Assembly: GCA_037481935.1 (NCBI GenBank)
Contig: JBBFKQ010000002.1
Span: forward strand, 124,001-188,000
Origin: Aquificaceae bacterium
GTDB taxonomy: Bacteria; Aquificota; Aquificia; Aquificales; Aquificaceae
Direction of reading: 5' to 3'
Length of the DNA stretch: 64,000 bases
Shown here: positions 57,714-64,000 of the stretch, piece after piece
Position numbering within the stretch: position 1 is the first letter of the stretch
Layout: each line of letters opens with the position of its first letter
The notes under the pieces: generated by a model
Databases searched by the model: none
What the model was told of the DNA's origin: nothing
The model's input: only the letters and a program-made list of their open reading frames with translations
Translations under genes and position numbers: made by a program

Positions 57714-58126
57714 TATACAAACCTCAGGCAAGAAGGGATGCCTTTTTAGTCCTCTATCAATGGGATATGAAGGGCGAACCAGTTGAAGGACTTGTAGAAG
57801 AATACATAACAGCAAACCGTATAAGCCTGCAGGACCAGAGAAGATACTTGAGAAAACTTGTAAAGACATACATGGAAAACTCCACAAGCATTGACAAGCT
57901 AATAGCTGAGCTTTCAGAAAGATGGGACATTGACAGGGTGGGTTATATAGAGAGGAACATACTCAGGATAGCTCTTGCTGAGTTTCTTCATGTGGGAGTG
58001 AAAAATCCAAAACTAACCATCTATGACTATGTGAAGCTGGCACAGAAGTATGCAGGCAAAAAATCTGCACAGTTTATAAACGGTATACTGGGAAGGGTGG
58101 TAAAGGAGAAGTTGGGTGAAGGCTAA
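57710..58126 (+). CDS. nusB: Transcription antitermination factor NusB
   Basis: 138 residues, all-helical. [41 protein letters not shown] and [29 protein letters not shown] are NusB signatures. It binds boxA RNA with S10 and NusA to prevent premature termination in rRNA operons. It overlaps the convergent tatA gene by 4 bp. Confidence 0.94.
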   Translation: MIYKPQARRDAFLVLYQWDMKGEPVEGLVEEYITANRISLQDQRRYLRKLVKTYMENSTSIDKLIAELSERWDIDRVGYIERNILRIALAEFLHVGVKNPKLTIYDYVKLAQKYAGKKSAQFINGILGRVVKEKLGEG

Positions 58127-58320
58127 GACTTTTCCCCTTCCTTGACCTCCTCGCCCTTTACCTCCTTCACCTTTTCCTCCTCACCTGAAAAAGCCTTCTT
58201 GAAGTTTCTTATGCCCTCGCCCAGGGACCTGCCAACTTCGGGGAGTCTACCCGCTCCAAAGATGAGCAGGACTATAAGAAGTATTAGAAGAATCTCCGTA
58301 AAGGATAGCTGTGGTATCAT
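58123..58320 (-). CDS. tatA: Sec-independent translocase subunit TatA, paralog 1
   Basis: 65 residues. One N-terminal membrane helix ([38 protein letters not shown]) contains the TatA FG hinge and the amphipathic helix, followed by a Glu/Lys-rich tail. It forms the twin-arginine translocation pore. It lies second in a two-gene tatA-tatA operon with an ATGA overlap. tatC is not in the window. Confidence 0.92.
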   Translation of the reverse strand: MIPQLSFTEILLILLIVLLIFGAGRLPEVGRSLGEGIRNFKKAFSGEEEKVKEVKGEEVKEGEKS

Positions 58321-58496
58321 GCCTGTTCCTTCTTTTCGGGCTTTTTCTCCTCTTCTGTCTCACCGGCAAGAGCCTTTTTGAAGTTCCTTATGCCTTCACC
58401 CAGCCCCTTGCCAAACTCGGGCAGCTTTGAGGCACCAAATATGACAAGTATTACGAGAAGTATAAGGACTATCTGCCAGGGCAATGGAAAATGCAT
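58317..58496 (-). CDS. tatA: Sec-independent translocase subunit TatA/TatE, paralog 2
   Basis: 59 residues. [20 protein letters not shown] is the membrane helix, with [23 protein letters not shown] as the hinge and amphipathic helix (FG at the elbow) and a charged tail. It is closely related to paralog 1, with identical [12 protein letters not shown]-type helix cores, which points to gene duplication. It has its own sigma70-type promoter and AGGAGG site and is the first gene of the pair. Confidence 0.9.
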   Translation of the reverse strand: MHFPLPWQIVLILLVILVIFGASKLPEFGKGLGEGIRNFKKALAGETEEEKKPEKKEQA

Positions 58497-58520
58497 CTTT
58501 TCACCTCCTTGTCCTTAATA

Positions 58521-58565
58521 ATTATATGCCCGCCCCTTGACAAAGACAAGGGGACAGTTTATGAT
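58521..58565. promoter_or_regulatory. Divergent sigma70 promoters for tatA pair and cspA, -35 boxes in one inverted repeat
   Basis: Plus strand: TTGACA (58537-58542), 17 nt, TATGAT (58560-58565) toward cspA. Minus strand: TTGTCT (58549-58544), 17 nt, TATAAT (58526-58521) toward tatA. Both -35 boxes lie in a perfect inverted repeat, CCCCTTG (58533-58539) and CAAGGGG (58547-58553), separated by 7 nt. The repeat could be an operator. Confidence 0.7.
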
Positions 58566-58582
58566 TATCCTGGAGTGGGTAA

Positions 58583-58607
58583 AGAAAGGGAGGGCGCCTA
58601 CCTTTCT
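58583..58607 (+). promoter_or_regulatory. Hairpin in the cspA 5' leader
   Basis: AGAAAGG (58583-58589) pairs with CCTTTCT (58601-58607) across an 11-nt loop that itself has AGG/CCT complementarity. It lies in the roughly 75-nt leader predicted from the promoter at 58537-58565 and upstream of the AAGGAGG site. Confidence 0.4.
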
Positions 58608-58647
58608 GGACTTACTCAGTAATAATTTTTAAGGAGGTTTTTGTTCC

Positions 58648-58857
58648 ATGTCACTCACAGGCACAGTCAAATGGTTCAGCAAGGAAAAGGGTTATGGCTT
58701 TATAACCCGAGATGACAATCAGGGGGATGTGTTCGTTCACTTCTCCGCCATACAGCAGAGGGGCTTCAAAACCCTTGAGCAAGGTCAGAGGGTTGAGTTT
58801 GAAGTAGAACAGGATACAAAGGGTTTGAGAGCAAAGAACGTAAAAGTCCTGTCATGA
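58648..58857 (+). CDS. Cold-shock-domain RNA chaperone (CspA family)
   Basis: 69 residues, a single OB-fold. [20 protein letters not shown] carries RNP1 (KGYGFI), DVFVHFSAI carries RNP2, and [20 protein letters not shown] is the family end. In thermophiles such proteins act as general RNA chaperones. It is preceded by a consensus promoter, a structured leader and a strong AAGGAGG site, and followed by a short GC hairpin, so it is probably a single-gene transcript that is well expressed. Confidence 0.95.
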   Translation: MSLTGTVKWFSKEKGYGFITRDDNQGDVFVHFSAIQQRGFKTLEQGQRVEFEVEQDTKGLRAKNVKVLS

Positions 58858-58863
58858 CCCCTT

Positions 58864-58876
58864 CCCCCTCCGGGGG
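58864..58876 (+). terminator. Short GC hairpin between cspA and folC
   Basis: CCCCC (58864-58868), loop TCC, GGGGG (58872-58876). It is followed by GCTATAATTAATCC rather than a T-run, so termination would be weak. The hairpin is immediately upstream of the folC -10. Confidence 0.4.
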
Positions 58877-58878
58877 GC

Positions 58879-58884
58879 TATAAT
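58879..58884 (+). promoter_or_regulatory. -10 of folC
   Basis: TATAAT ends 8 nt before the folC ATG with no Shine-Dalgarno sequence between them, consistent with a leaderless start. Confidence 0.55.
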
Positions 58885-58892
58885 TAATCCTT

Positions 58893-60119
58893 ATGCAACT
58901 CTACGACCTGTATCGTGGCAGGGATTATCACATTGTTCCAACCTTGGAAAGGATAGAAAAGGCCGTAAGCTATCTATCCTTCAAACCCTCTTACATTTCA
59001 CTTCAGGTAGGTGGGACCAACGGAAAAGGTTCTACCTGTGCCTTTGCTCAGAGCATCCTCAGACATCATGGCTATAAAGTTGGCTGGTTTGTTTCTCCCC
59101 ATCTCTCTGATGAGAGGGAAAGGTGGAGGATAAACGGTGAGAAGATACCCGAGGAAAGACTCTCAGAGCATGTGGGGGAGCTGAGACCTGTTTTTGAGAG
59201 GTTTGAACTCACCTACTTTGAAGCCTGCACACTTATAGCACTCCTATACTTTGAGGAAGAGAAGGTGGACTTTGCGGTTTTTGAGGTAGGCATGGGCGGC
59301 AGGTGGGATGCAACAAAAGTTTGCCAGCCAGAGGTCTGCGTAATAACCAACATACAGAGAGACCATACCAGGTGGCTTGGAAGGGACTGCGAAAGCAGGG
59401 CGGTGGAGAAGCTGGGCATCTACAGAAGGGGAAAGCCTCTGGTGCTCGGGAGTATGAGGTTTCCGCTATACACAAAGGCTCTGGAGCTGTGTGATGAAAG
59501 GGACCTTTATGTGGCCGGCATTGACTTTTTCTGCTCTGGCAGGGTTGAGGGTGCAAAGACGGTTATGGATTTTTACGAGGATGGAAATATCAGGCTTGAA
59601 AAAGCAGAGCTTGGTCTCTGGGGCAGGTATCAGGTTGACAACGCAAGCCTTGCCATAAGGGCTACTGGGCTTTTGATAGACCTGAAAGAGGATGCACTCA
59701 GGAACGCTCTGAAAACTACCAGATGGGAGGGCAGGATGGAAATCCTCAGGAAAAGCCCCCTGTTAATACTGGACGGAGCCCATAATCCTGACGGGGTGGC
59801 AAGGGTTGTGAAAGAGTTGAAAAGGCATATGGGAAAGCTTACCCCTGTATTTACAGCCCTGAAGGACAAGGAGTGGGAGCTTTCGCTTTTTCATCTGAGG
59901 GAGCTTTCAGACAGAATTTACCTTGTTCCTGTAAAGCATCACAGAGGAGAAGAAATGCTGACCCTCTATCAGAAGGCGAGAGAAGTGGGCTTTAGAGAAG
60001 TCATTGTTCTTGATGGCTCAGAACAGCTTCTTGAACTCAAAGAGGACCTGCTGGTGCTTGGGTCCTTATATCTTGTAGGGGAGATAAGGGAGATACTGGA
60101 GAGGGAAAAGGTAGTATGA
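58893..60119 (+). CDS. folC: Dihydrofolate synthase / folylpolyglutamate synthase
   Basis: 408 residues, Mur-ligase fold. VGGTNGKGSTCAFAQSIL is the P-loop, GWFVSPHLSDERERWRINGE the folate-site region, FEVGMGGRWDATKVCQPEVCVITNIQRDHTRWLG the metal-binding segment, and LLILDGAHNPDG the ATP-side HNP motif. It adds glutamate to dihydropteroate or folates. The stop overlaps engB by ATGA. Confidence 0.94.
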   Translation: MQLYDLYRGRDYHIVPTLERIEKAVSYLSFKPSYISLQVGGTNGKGSTCAFAQSILRHHGYKVGWFVSPHLSDERERWRINGEKIPEERLSEHVGELRPVFERFELTYFEACTLIALLYFEEEKVDFAVFEVGMGGRWDATKVCQPEVCVITNIQRDHTRWLGRDCESRAVEKLGIYRRGKPLVLGSMRFPLYTKALELCDERDLYVAGIDFFCSGRVEGAKTVMDFYEDGNIRLEKAELGLWGRYQVDNASLAIRATGLLIDLKEDALRNALKTTRWEGRMEILRKSPLLILDGAHNPDGVARVVKELKRHMGKLTPVFTALKDKEWELSLFHLRELSDRIYLVPVKHHRGEEMLTLYQKAREVGFREVIVLDGSEQLLELKEDLLVLGSLYLVGEIREILEREKVV

Positions 60120-60667
60120 AGGTTAGGTTTGTGGGTAGTTTTGTGAAAGGCTTTCCCATGGACGACCTCATGCATGTGGTATTTGTGGGCAGGTCAAACG
60201 TGGGAAAGTCATCCCTCATAAACATGCTGGTGGGGAAAGATGTAGCACGGGTAAGCAAAGAGCCCGGCAGAACAAGAGCCATAAACCTTTTTCTCCTTGA
60301 AGACCACGGTCTTTATCTTGCTGACCTTCCGGGCTATGGCTTCGCAAAAGTTTCAAAAAAGGTAAGGGAAGAGTGGAAAAGAATGATAGAGGGATACTTT
60401 CATGCCTGCTGGGAAGACATAAAGCTTGTCCTTTTGCTCATTGACAGCCTTGTGGGTCCTACAGAGCTGGACATTGAGAGCCTTAACTGGCTTCAGAGCC
60501 TGAATCTTCCCCACATAATAGCCCTGACAAAATGTGATAGAGCGAGCCAGAGAGAACTCAGTTCAACGCTCAAAAAGATAAGGGAATTTTCCCACGCAGA
60601 GGTAGTGCCCACTTCTGCAAAAGAGGGTATGGGCAAGAAGGAGCTTCTTAAATATGTTCTCAGCTAA
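60116..60667 (+). CDS. engB: Ribosome biogenesis GTPase EngB/YsxC
   Basis: 183 residues. G1 is GRSNVGKSSLIN, G2 a Thr in PGRTRAINLF, G3 DLPGYGFAKVS, G4 TKCD and G5 PTSAKEG. The circularly ordinary G domain without extra domains and the PGRTR segment are typical of EngB, which acts in 50S assembly. It overlaps folC (4 nt) and lipA (14 nt). Confidence 0.95.
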   Translation: MKVRFVGSFVKGFPMDDLMHVVFVGRSNVGKSSLINMLVGKDVARVSKEPGRTRAINLFLLEDHGLYLADLPGYGFAKVSKKVREEWKRMIEGYFHACWEDIKLVLLLIDSLVGPTELDIESLNWLQSLNLPHIIALTKCDRASQRELSSTLKKIREFSHAEVVPTSAKEGMGKKELLKYVLS

Positions 60668-61478
60668 GGCACCTCAGATGGAACTGGTTGGAAAAACCCT
60701 GTGTATACTGAAAAAGTATTCTCTCAACACCGTCTGTGAGGAATCCCTCTGTCCAAACATTGGAGAGTGCTTTTCCAAAGGGACAGCTACCTTCCTGATA
60801 ATGGGCATGGTATGCACAAGAGCCTGCAAATACTGTCATGTATCCAGCGGAAGACCACAGCCACCAGACCCCTCAGAACCAGTCAGGTTATACCATGCAG
60901 TTAAAGAGCTTGGGCTCAGGCACGTGGTGATAACCTCCGTGGACAGGGACGACCTTCCAGACTTTGGTGCGGGGCACTTCAGGAGATGCGTGGAGTTTCT
61001 AAAGTCAAGAGACAGCAGTCTAAGGGTTGAGGTGCTAACTCCAGACTTTCAGGGTTCTGAGAAAGTCCTTGAGGAAATCATAAAGGCAAAGCCCCACATA
61101 CTTTCCCATAACATAGAAACGGTGGAGAGAATCTTTAGAGAGGTGAGACCTCAGGGTGATTACAGGAGGAGCCTCAGGGTTCTCAGGTTCTATTCCGAGA
61201 GCGGAGTCGCTCCTGTAAAGTCTGGCATAATGCTTGGTCTTGGTGAAAGGTGGGAGGAGATAATAAAAACCATGGGGGACCTTAAAAGCGCTGGTGTGTC
61301 CTCTCTTGTGATTGGGCAGTATCTAAGACCAAGCCCAAAACACTACCCCGTCAAAAAATTCTACTCTGACGAGGAGTTCAAAAAACTTGAGGAGATAGCA
61401 CTGGAAATGGGCTTTGAAAAGGTTCTTTCAAAGCCTCTAGCGAGGTCTTCTTATCACGCAGAAGAGCTTGCACTCTAA
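60654..61478 (+). CDS. lipA: Lipoyl synthase
   Basis: 274 residues, slightly short for LipA. The auxiliary cluster cysteines are C28, C33 and C39 (CEESLCPNIGEC). The radical-SAM cluster is C54, C58 and C61 (CTRACKYC). The conserved C-terminal ARSSY provides the Ser ligand to the auxiliary cluster. HVVITSVDRDDLPDFGAGHF and GLGERWEEIIKTM are family segments. It inserts two sulfurs into octanoyl groups. Downstream, after 2 nt, lies a CRISPR-repeat-like 29-mer. Confidence 0.95.
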   Translation: MFSAKAPQMELVGKTLCILKKYSLNTVCEESLCPNIGECFSKGTATFLIMGMVCTRACKYCHVSSGRPQPPDPSEPVRLYHAVKELGLRHVVITSVDRDDLPDFGAGHFRRCVEFLKSRDSSLRVEVLTPDFQGSEKVLEEIIKAKPHILSHNIETVERIFREVRPQGDYRRSLRVLRFYSESGVAPVKSGIMLGLGERWEEIIKTMGDLKSAGVSSLVIGQYLRPSPKHYPVKKFYSDEEFKKLEEIALEMGFEKVLSKPLARSSYHAEELAL

Positions 61479-61480
61479 AT

Positions 61481-61509
61481 CTTTCAATCCCACATTTGGC
61501 GGCTAAAAC
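61481..61509 (-). other. Solitary CRISPR-repeat-like sequence
   Basis: On the minus strand these 29 nt begin GTTTTAGCCGCC and end GTGGGATTGAAAG. The length, the GTTTT start and the ATTGAAAG end match the layout of type I-B/III CRISPR repeats, whose last 8 nt form the crRNA 5' tag. No second full repeat is found within the 230-nt gap, and no cas gene is in the window. A partial echo (GTTTT, then AAATG) occurs at 61512-61533. It may be an orphan repeat, a regulatory mini-CRISPR or coincidence. Confidence 0.4.
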
Positions 61510-61552
61510 CCGTCGTGGCATTTCGCCGAAAACTCTTCAGCAACAATTACTA

Positions 61553-61675
61553 TAATAGCATAGGGGTGCCATCAAAAGCAAGCAAATTTTCTCCAAGTGG
61601 CGGTAGTGCATTTTTTCTTTCCTGTCCTCAGGAAGGTGGGGATTTTTACCGCCACGCTCAGGATTATGCTATAAT
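61553..61675 (+). promoter_or_regulatory. rplT upstream region: two -10 candidates and a long inverted repeat
   Basis: A TATAAT-like hexamer lies near 61551-61556 and another at 61670-61675. Between them GTGGCGGTA (61597-61605) is perfectly complementary to TACCGCCAC (61647-61655). The 41-nt interior holds a smaller hairpin, TTCCT (61619-61623) with AGGAA (61630-61634). RNA started at the upstream site would carry this structure before rplT; RNA started at the second would not. Confidence 0.5.
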
Positions 61676-61708
61676 TAAAAGATTGTTAGGAAACCTTAGG
61701 AGGCTGAA

Positions 61709-62068
61709 ATGCGTGCAAAGGGTCCTTCTTCAAGGAAGTTCAAGAAGAAGATACTGAAGCTGGCAAAGGGTTTTAGAGGTCAGCGTAAGAATGTATACAG
61801 AAGGGCGAAGGAGTATGTTTTCAGGGCTTTACAGTATCAGTATAGAGACAGAAGGCAGAGAAAGAGGCAGTTCAGAAGGCTCTGGATTGCCCGTATTAAT
61901 GCTGCGGTCAGAGCCCATGGACTTTCCTACGGCAAGTTTATGAACGGACTTTCAAGGGCTGGCATAAACCTCAACAGGAAAATGCTTGCAGAGATGGCAG
62001 TTAGAGACCCTGAAGGTTTTTCTAAAGTGGTAAGCAGGGCGAAAGAAGCTCTGGCACAGACTGCATGA
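61709..62068 (+). CDS. rplT: 50S ribosomal protein L20
   Basis: 119 residues, highly basic. [86 protein letters not shown] follows the L20 consensus throughout. AGGAGG precedes the ATG. infC and rpmI, its usual upstream neighbours, are absent. A structured 230-nt region lies upstream instead. It overlaps pheS by ATGA. Confidence 0.97.
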   Translation: MRAKGPSSRKFKKKILKLAKGFRGQRKNVYRRAKEYVFRALQYQYRDRRQRKRQFRRLWIARINAAVRAHGLSYGKFMNGLSRAGINLNRKMLAEMAVRDPEGFSKVVSRAKEALAQTA

Positions 62069-63078
62069 TAGATTTTCAGAGGCTTCAGGGAGAGCTCGAG
62101 GAGGAAATACACAGAGTAAAAGACCTTAATGAGCTCTCACAGCTCAAAGCAAGATACCTTGGAAAAAAAGGGTTCATAACTCAGGCAATAGCACACATAA
62201 GGGAAGTGTCTCCGGAAGAGAGGAAGGAATACGGCTCGAGGGTAAACAGTCTAAAGGAGTTTGCAGAAGAGCTTTTCAGGAAAAAGGAGGAGGAGCTAAG
62301 GGCTTTTGAGATTGAAAGAAAGCTCTCAAAAGAATGGCTTGACCTTTCCGTGCCCCTTGAGCCTGCCATCGGCACCCTTCACCCACTTACTCAGACTCTG
62401 AGAAGGATAAAGGACATATTCGTGAGTATGGGCTTTTCTGTAATGGAAGGTCCAGAGCTTGAACTTGAAGAGTATAACTTTGATATGCTCAACATACCAA
62501 AGGAACATCCAGCCAGAGAGATGCAAGACACCTTCTATGTAAACAGGGAAGGTTATCTCCTGCGCACCCACACCTCTCCTGTTCAGATAAGAACCATGCT
62601 ATCACAGAAACCTCCCATATACATAGTGGCCCCGGGGAGAGTTTACAGAAGGGATGATGACCCTACCCATTCGCCCATGTTTCATCAGGTGGAGGGTCTC
62701 GCTGTAGACAGGGACATAAACTTTGGACATATGAAATACACCATTGAGACCTTTCTCAGGGGGTTCTTCAAGATAGACATGCCCGTCAGGTTCAGAGCCT
62801 CTTACTTTCCCTTCACAGAGCCCTCTGCAGAAGTGGATATAGGCTGTGTCATATGCGGTGGTGAGGGCTGCAGAGTCTGTAAAGAAAGCGGCTGGCTGGA
62901 GGTTATGGGCTGTGGTATGGTTCATCCTGTGGTCCTTCAGAACTGTGGTATTGACCCTGAAGAATATCAGGGTTTTGCCTTTGGAATGGGTGTTGAAAGG
63001 CTTGCCATGCTCTATTTTGGTGTAGACAACATAAAGCTGTTCTTTGAGAACGATATAAGGTTTCTCAAGCAATTTTAA
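62065..63078 (+). CDS. pheS: Phenylalanyl-tRNA synthetase alpha subunit
   Basis: 337 residues. An N-terminal coiled coil (about 1-85) is followed by the class II catalytic core with [19 protein letters not shown] (motif 1), [21 protein letters not shown] (motif 2), [15 protein letters not shown]-like segment and [31 protein letters not shown] (motif 3). Cysteines in [16 protein letters not shown] may bind zinc. pheT does not follow; an MFS transporter does. tRNA-Phe, its substrate, is encoded at 4.8 kb. Confidence 0.96.
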   Translation: MIDFQRLQGELEEEIHRVKDLNELSQLKARYLGKKGFITQAIAHIREVSPEERKEYGSRVNSLKEFAEELFRKKEEELRAFEIERKLSKEWLDLSVPLEPAIGTLHPLTQTLRRIKDIFVSMGFSVMEGPELELEEYNFDMLNIPKEHPAREMQDTFYVNREGYLLRTHTSPVQIRTMLSQKPPIYIVAPGRVYRRDDDPTHSPMFHQVEGLAVDRDINFGHMKYTIETFLRGFFKIDMPVRFRASYFPFTEPSAEVDIGCVICGGEGCRVCKESGWLEVMGCGMVHPVVLQNCGIDPEEYQGFAFGMGVERLAMLYFGVDNIKLFFENDIRFLKQF

Positions 63079-63080
63079 CC

Positions 63081-64000
63081 ATGCTGAAAGACTTTACGCC
63101 CCAGGAGAGGAAGGTAGTTCTCAGCATAACTTTTGCAGTTATGGTGCGCATGCTTGGTCTGTTTTTGCTCCTTCCCGTTCTATCACCCTATCTGAAGACC
63201 CTTGAAGGAGCAACTCCACAGCTTATAGGTCTTGCCATAGGCATATACGGTCTTGCGCAGGCTATTCTTCAGATACCCTTTGGTTATCTCTCTGACAGAC
63301 ATGGAAGAAAGCCTGTAATATTGGTTGGTATGCTCACCTACGCCCTTGGCAGTCTAATGGCTGGTCTTGTTTCAAACATATGGAGTATGGTGTTTGCTCG
63401 TTTCCTTCAGGGCTTTGGTGCAGTCTCTTCTGCCATGATAGCTCTTTCTGCGGACCTTACCAGAGAAGAGGTCAGAACAAGAGCTTTTGCCCATATAGGT
63501 GCCTCCATAGGGCTTACTTTTGCTCTCAGTCTTACAATAGCCCCGGTTCTTGCAGGAAAGTTTGGAGTTCCATTTCTCTTTTTTCTCACCGCATTTCTAA
63601 GCCTTCTTGCCACAGCGGTGCTTATGCTGAGGGTTCCCGAGCCTTCCCAGAGGTCAAAGGAGAGGGAGATAAATCCGTCGCTGAAAAATATAACCATGCT
63701 TCTTACCGATAAAAACCAGCTTTTCCTCAATCTCTCCATAGCCCTGACCCATGCCTTCATGGTGGTCATATTTACCGTGGTGCCCTACGAACTGGTCTAC
63801 CTCTACCACTTTCCCAAGCTCAGACACTGGGAGATTTACCTGCCCACCATTCTTCTTGCCCTTGCCTTCATGGTGCCGATGGTGATTCTGGCAGAAAAGA
63901 GAGGCAGGTTCAGGGAGGTGTTCATGCTCGGGGTGCTACTTCTTGGGCTTTCCTTTATATCTTTTGCGCTTCTTGGAAACTTCCTGGGCATTGTGCTTAT
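63081..64000 (+). CDS. MFS transporter, N-terminal part, cut by window edge
   Basis: About 306 residues are visible from ATG 63081, 2 nt after pheS, and the frame is open at the right edge. At least nine hydrophobic helices are seen. The loop after helix 2 has the MFS motif GYLSDRHGRKPVI (GxLaDrxGrkpv). The motif QGFGAVSSAMIALSADLTREEVRTRAF matches drug-efflux type transporters of the 12-helix family. Substrate unknown. No separate promoter is visible, so it may be read through from rplT-pheS. Confidence 0.85.
   Translation, partial: MLKDFTPQERKVVLSITFAVMVRMLGLFLLLPVLSPYLKTLEGATPQLIGLAIGIYGLAQAILQIPFGYLSDRHGRKPVILVGMLTYALGSLMAGLVSNIWSMVFARFLQGFGAVSSAMIALSADLTREEVRTRAFAHIGASIGLTFALSLTIAPVLAGKFGVPFLFFLTAFLSLLATAVLMLRVPEPSQRSKEREINPSLKNITMLLTDKNQLFLNLSIALTHAFMVVIFTVVPYELVYLYHFPKLRHWEIYLPTILLALAFMVPMVILAEKRGRFREVFMLGVLLLGLSFISFALLGNFLGIVL

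Noticed and set aside
61479-61708. A true CRISPR array
   Set aside because: Only one full repeat-like unit is present, with no regularly spaced copies and no cas genes. I report it as an orphan repeat-like element instead.
61515-61757. An 80-codon frame upstream of rplT
   Set aside because: It runs through the inverted repeat and over the rplT start in another frame, with low-complexity Ser/Phe content and no ribosome-binding site.
1-64000. rRNA, tmRNA, SRP RNA, 6S RNA or known riboswitches
   Set aside because: All intergenic gaps are under 300 bases. None shows the conserved cores of these RNAs. Only tRNA-Phe was found.

Overview
The window looks like chromosomal DNA from a thermophilic, chemolithoautotrophic, flagellated bacterium of the Aquificaceae (Hydrogenobacter/Thermocrinis/Aquifex type). 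This is an inference from several things: strong use of AGG/AGA and ATA codons, Lys/Glu-rich proteins, very dense packing with many 4-bp ATGA overlaps, split ATP-synthase genes with both b' and b subunits, a stand-alone MnmC2-type tRNA methyltransferase, an aa3-type oxidase operon, and an AccC/CfiB-type biotin carboxylase. No rRNA, prophage or insertion sequence is visible. One tRNA gene (Phe) is present. No gap between genes reaches 300 bases.

Layout. 1-3.5 kb (minus): end of an ABC permease/HlyD-type adaptor pair, then the KtrAB potassium uptake pair. 3.6-4.9 kb: a thioredoxin-like protein, MnmC2 and tRNA-Phe. 4.9-10 kb: a pentaheme lipoprotein, then coxC-sco-coxB-coxA and a small membrane protein. 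10-18 kb: a BamA/TamA-type Omp85 protein, a FlgJ rod-binding protein, then a directly repeated 2,270-bp segment (aminotransferase + OmpA-like gene + end of moxR) and the intact moxR. 18-24 kb: rimP-nusA-rRNA uracil methyltransferase and nrdA-nrdB. 24-31 kb: folK, fabG, nadD, a type II restriction-modification pair, a SulP transporter, a PIN-like protein and proA. 31-34 kb: fliG-fliH-fliI. 34-38.6 kb: moaE-moaA, small proteins, a HAD phosphatase, a LysR regulator, an ArsC/LMW-phosphatase-like protein that lacks its catalytic cysteine, and rdgB. 38.6-40 kb: a second restriction-modification pair. 40-50 kb: gatB, a heme-binding GGDEF/EAL sensor, rpiB, atpF'-atpF-atpH, ndk, hemH, hisA and a second EAL protein with a degenerate GGDEF domain. 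50-58 kb: hslV, biotin carboxylase, a lipoprotein, rhodanese, nadC, glgA, rfaE2, a RecO-like protein, panC-ribH-nusB and two tatA genes. 58-64 kb: cspA, folC-engB-lipA, rplT-pheS and a truncated MFS transporter.

How the genes fit together. Respiration is represented by the oxidase, its copper chaperone, multiheme cytochrome, ferrochelatase and ATP-synthase stator. Motility and c-di-GMP control are represented by fliGHI, flgJ and two GGDEF/EAL proteins. Cofactor synthesis covers NAD, molybdopterin, folate, pantothenate, riboflavin and lipoate.

Most notable observations. (1) About twenty operon-head genes have a TATAAT-like hexamer only 6-9 nt before the start codon and no Shine-Dalgarno sequence, which points to widespread leaderless mRNAs. 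Divergent gene pairs often share a palindromic or overlapping -10. (2) A single CRISPR-repeat-like 29-mer lies between lipA and rplT, next to a long inverted repeat. (3) The 2,270-bp tandem duplication has no homology at its junction. (4) A Cys-to-Ser change occurs in the phosphatase P-loop. (5) A LysR-type operator candidate has three alternating arms. (6) The cspA/tatA divergent promoter places both -35 boxes inside one inverted repeat. (7) The mnmC2 reading frame ends inside the antisense strand of tRNA-Phe.
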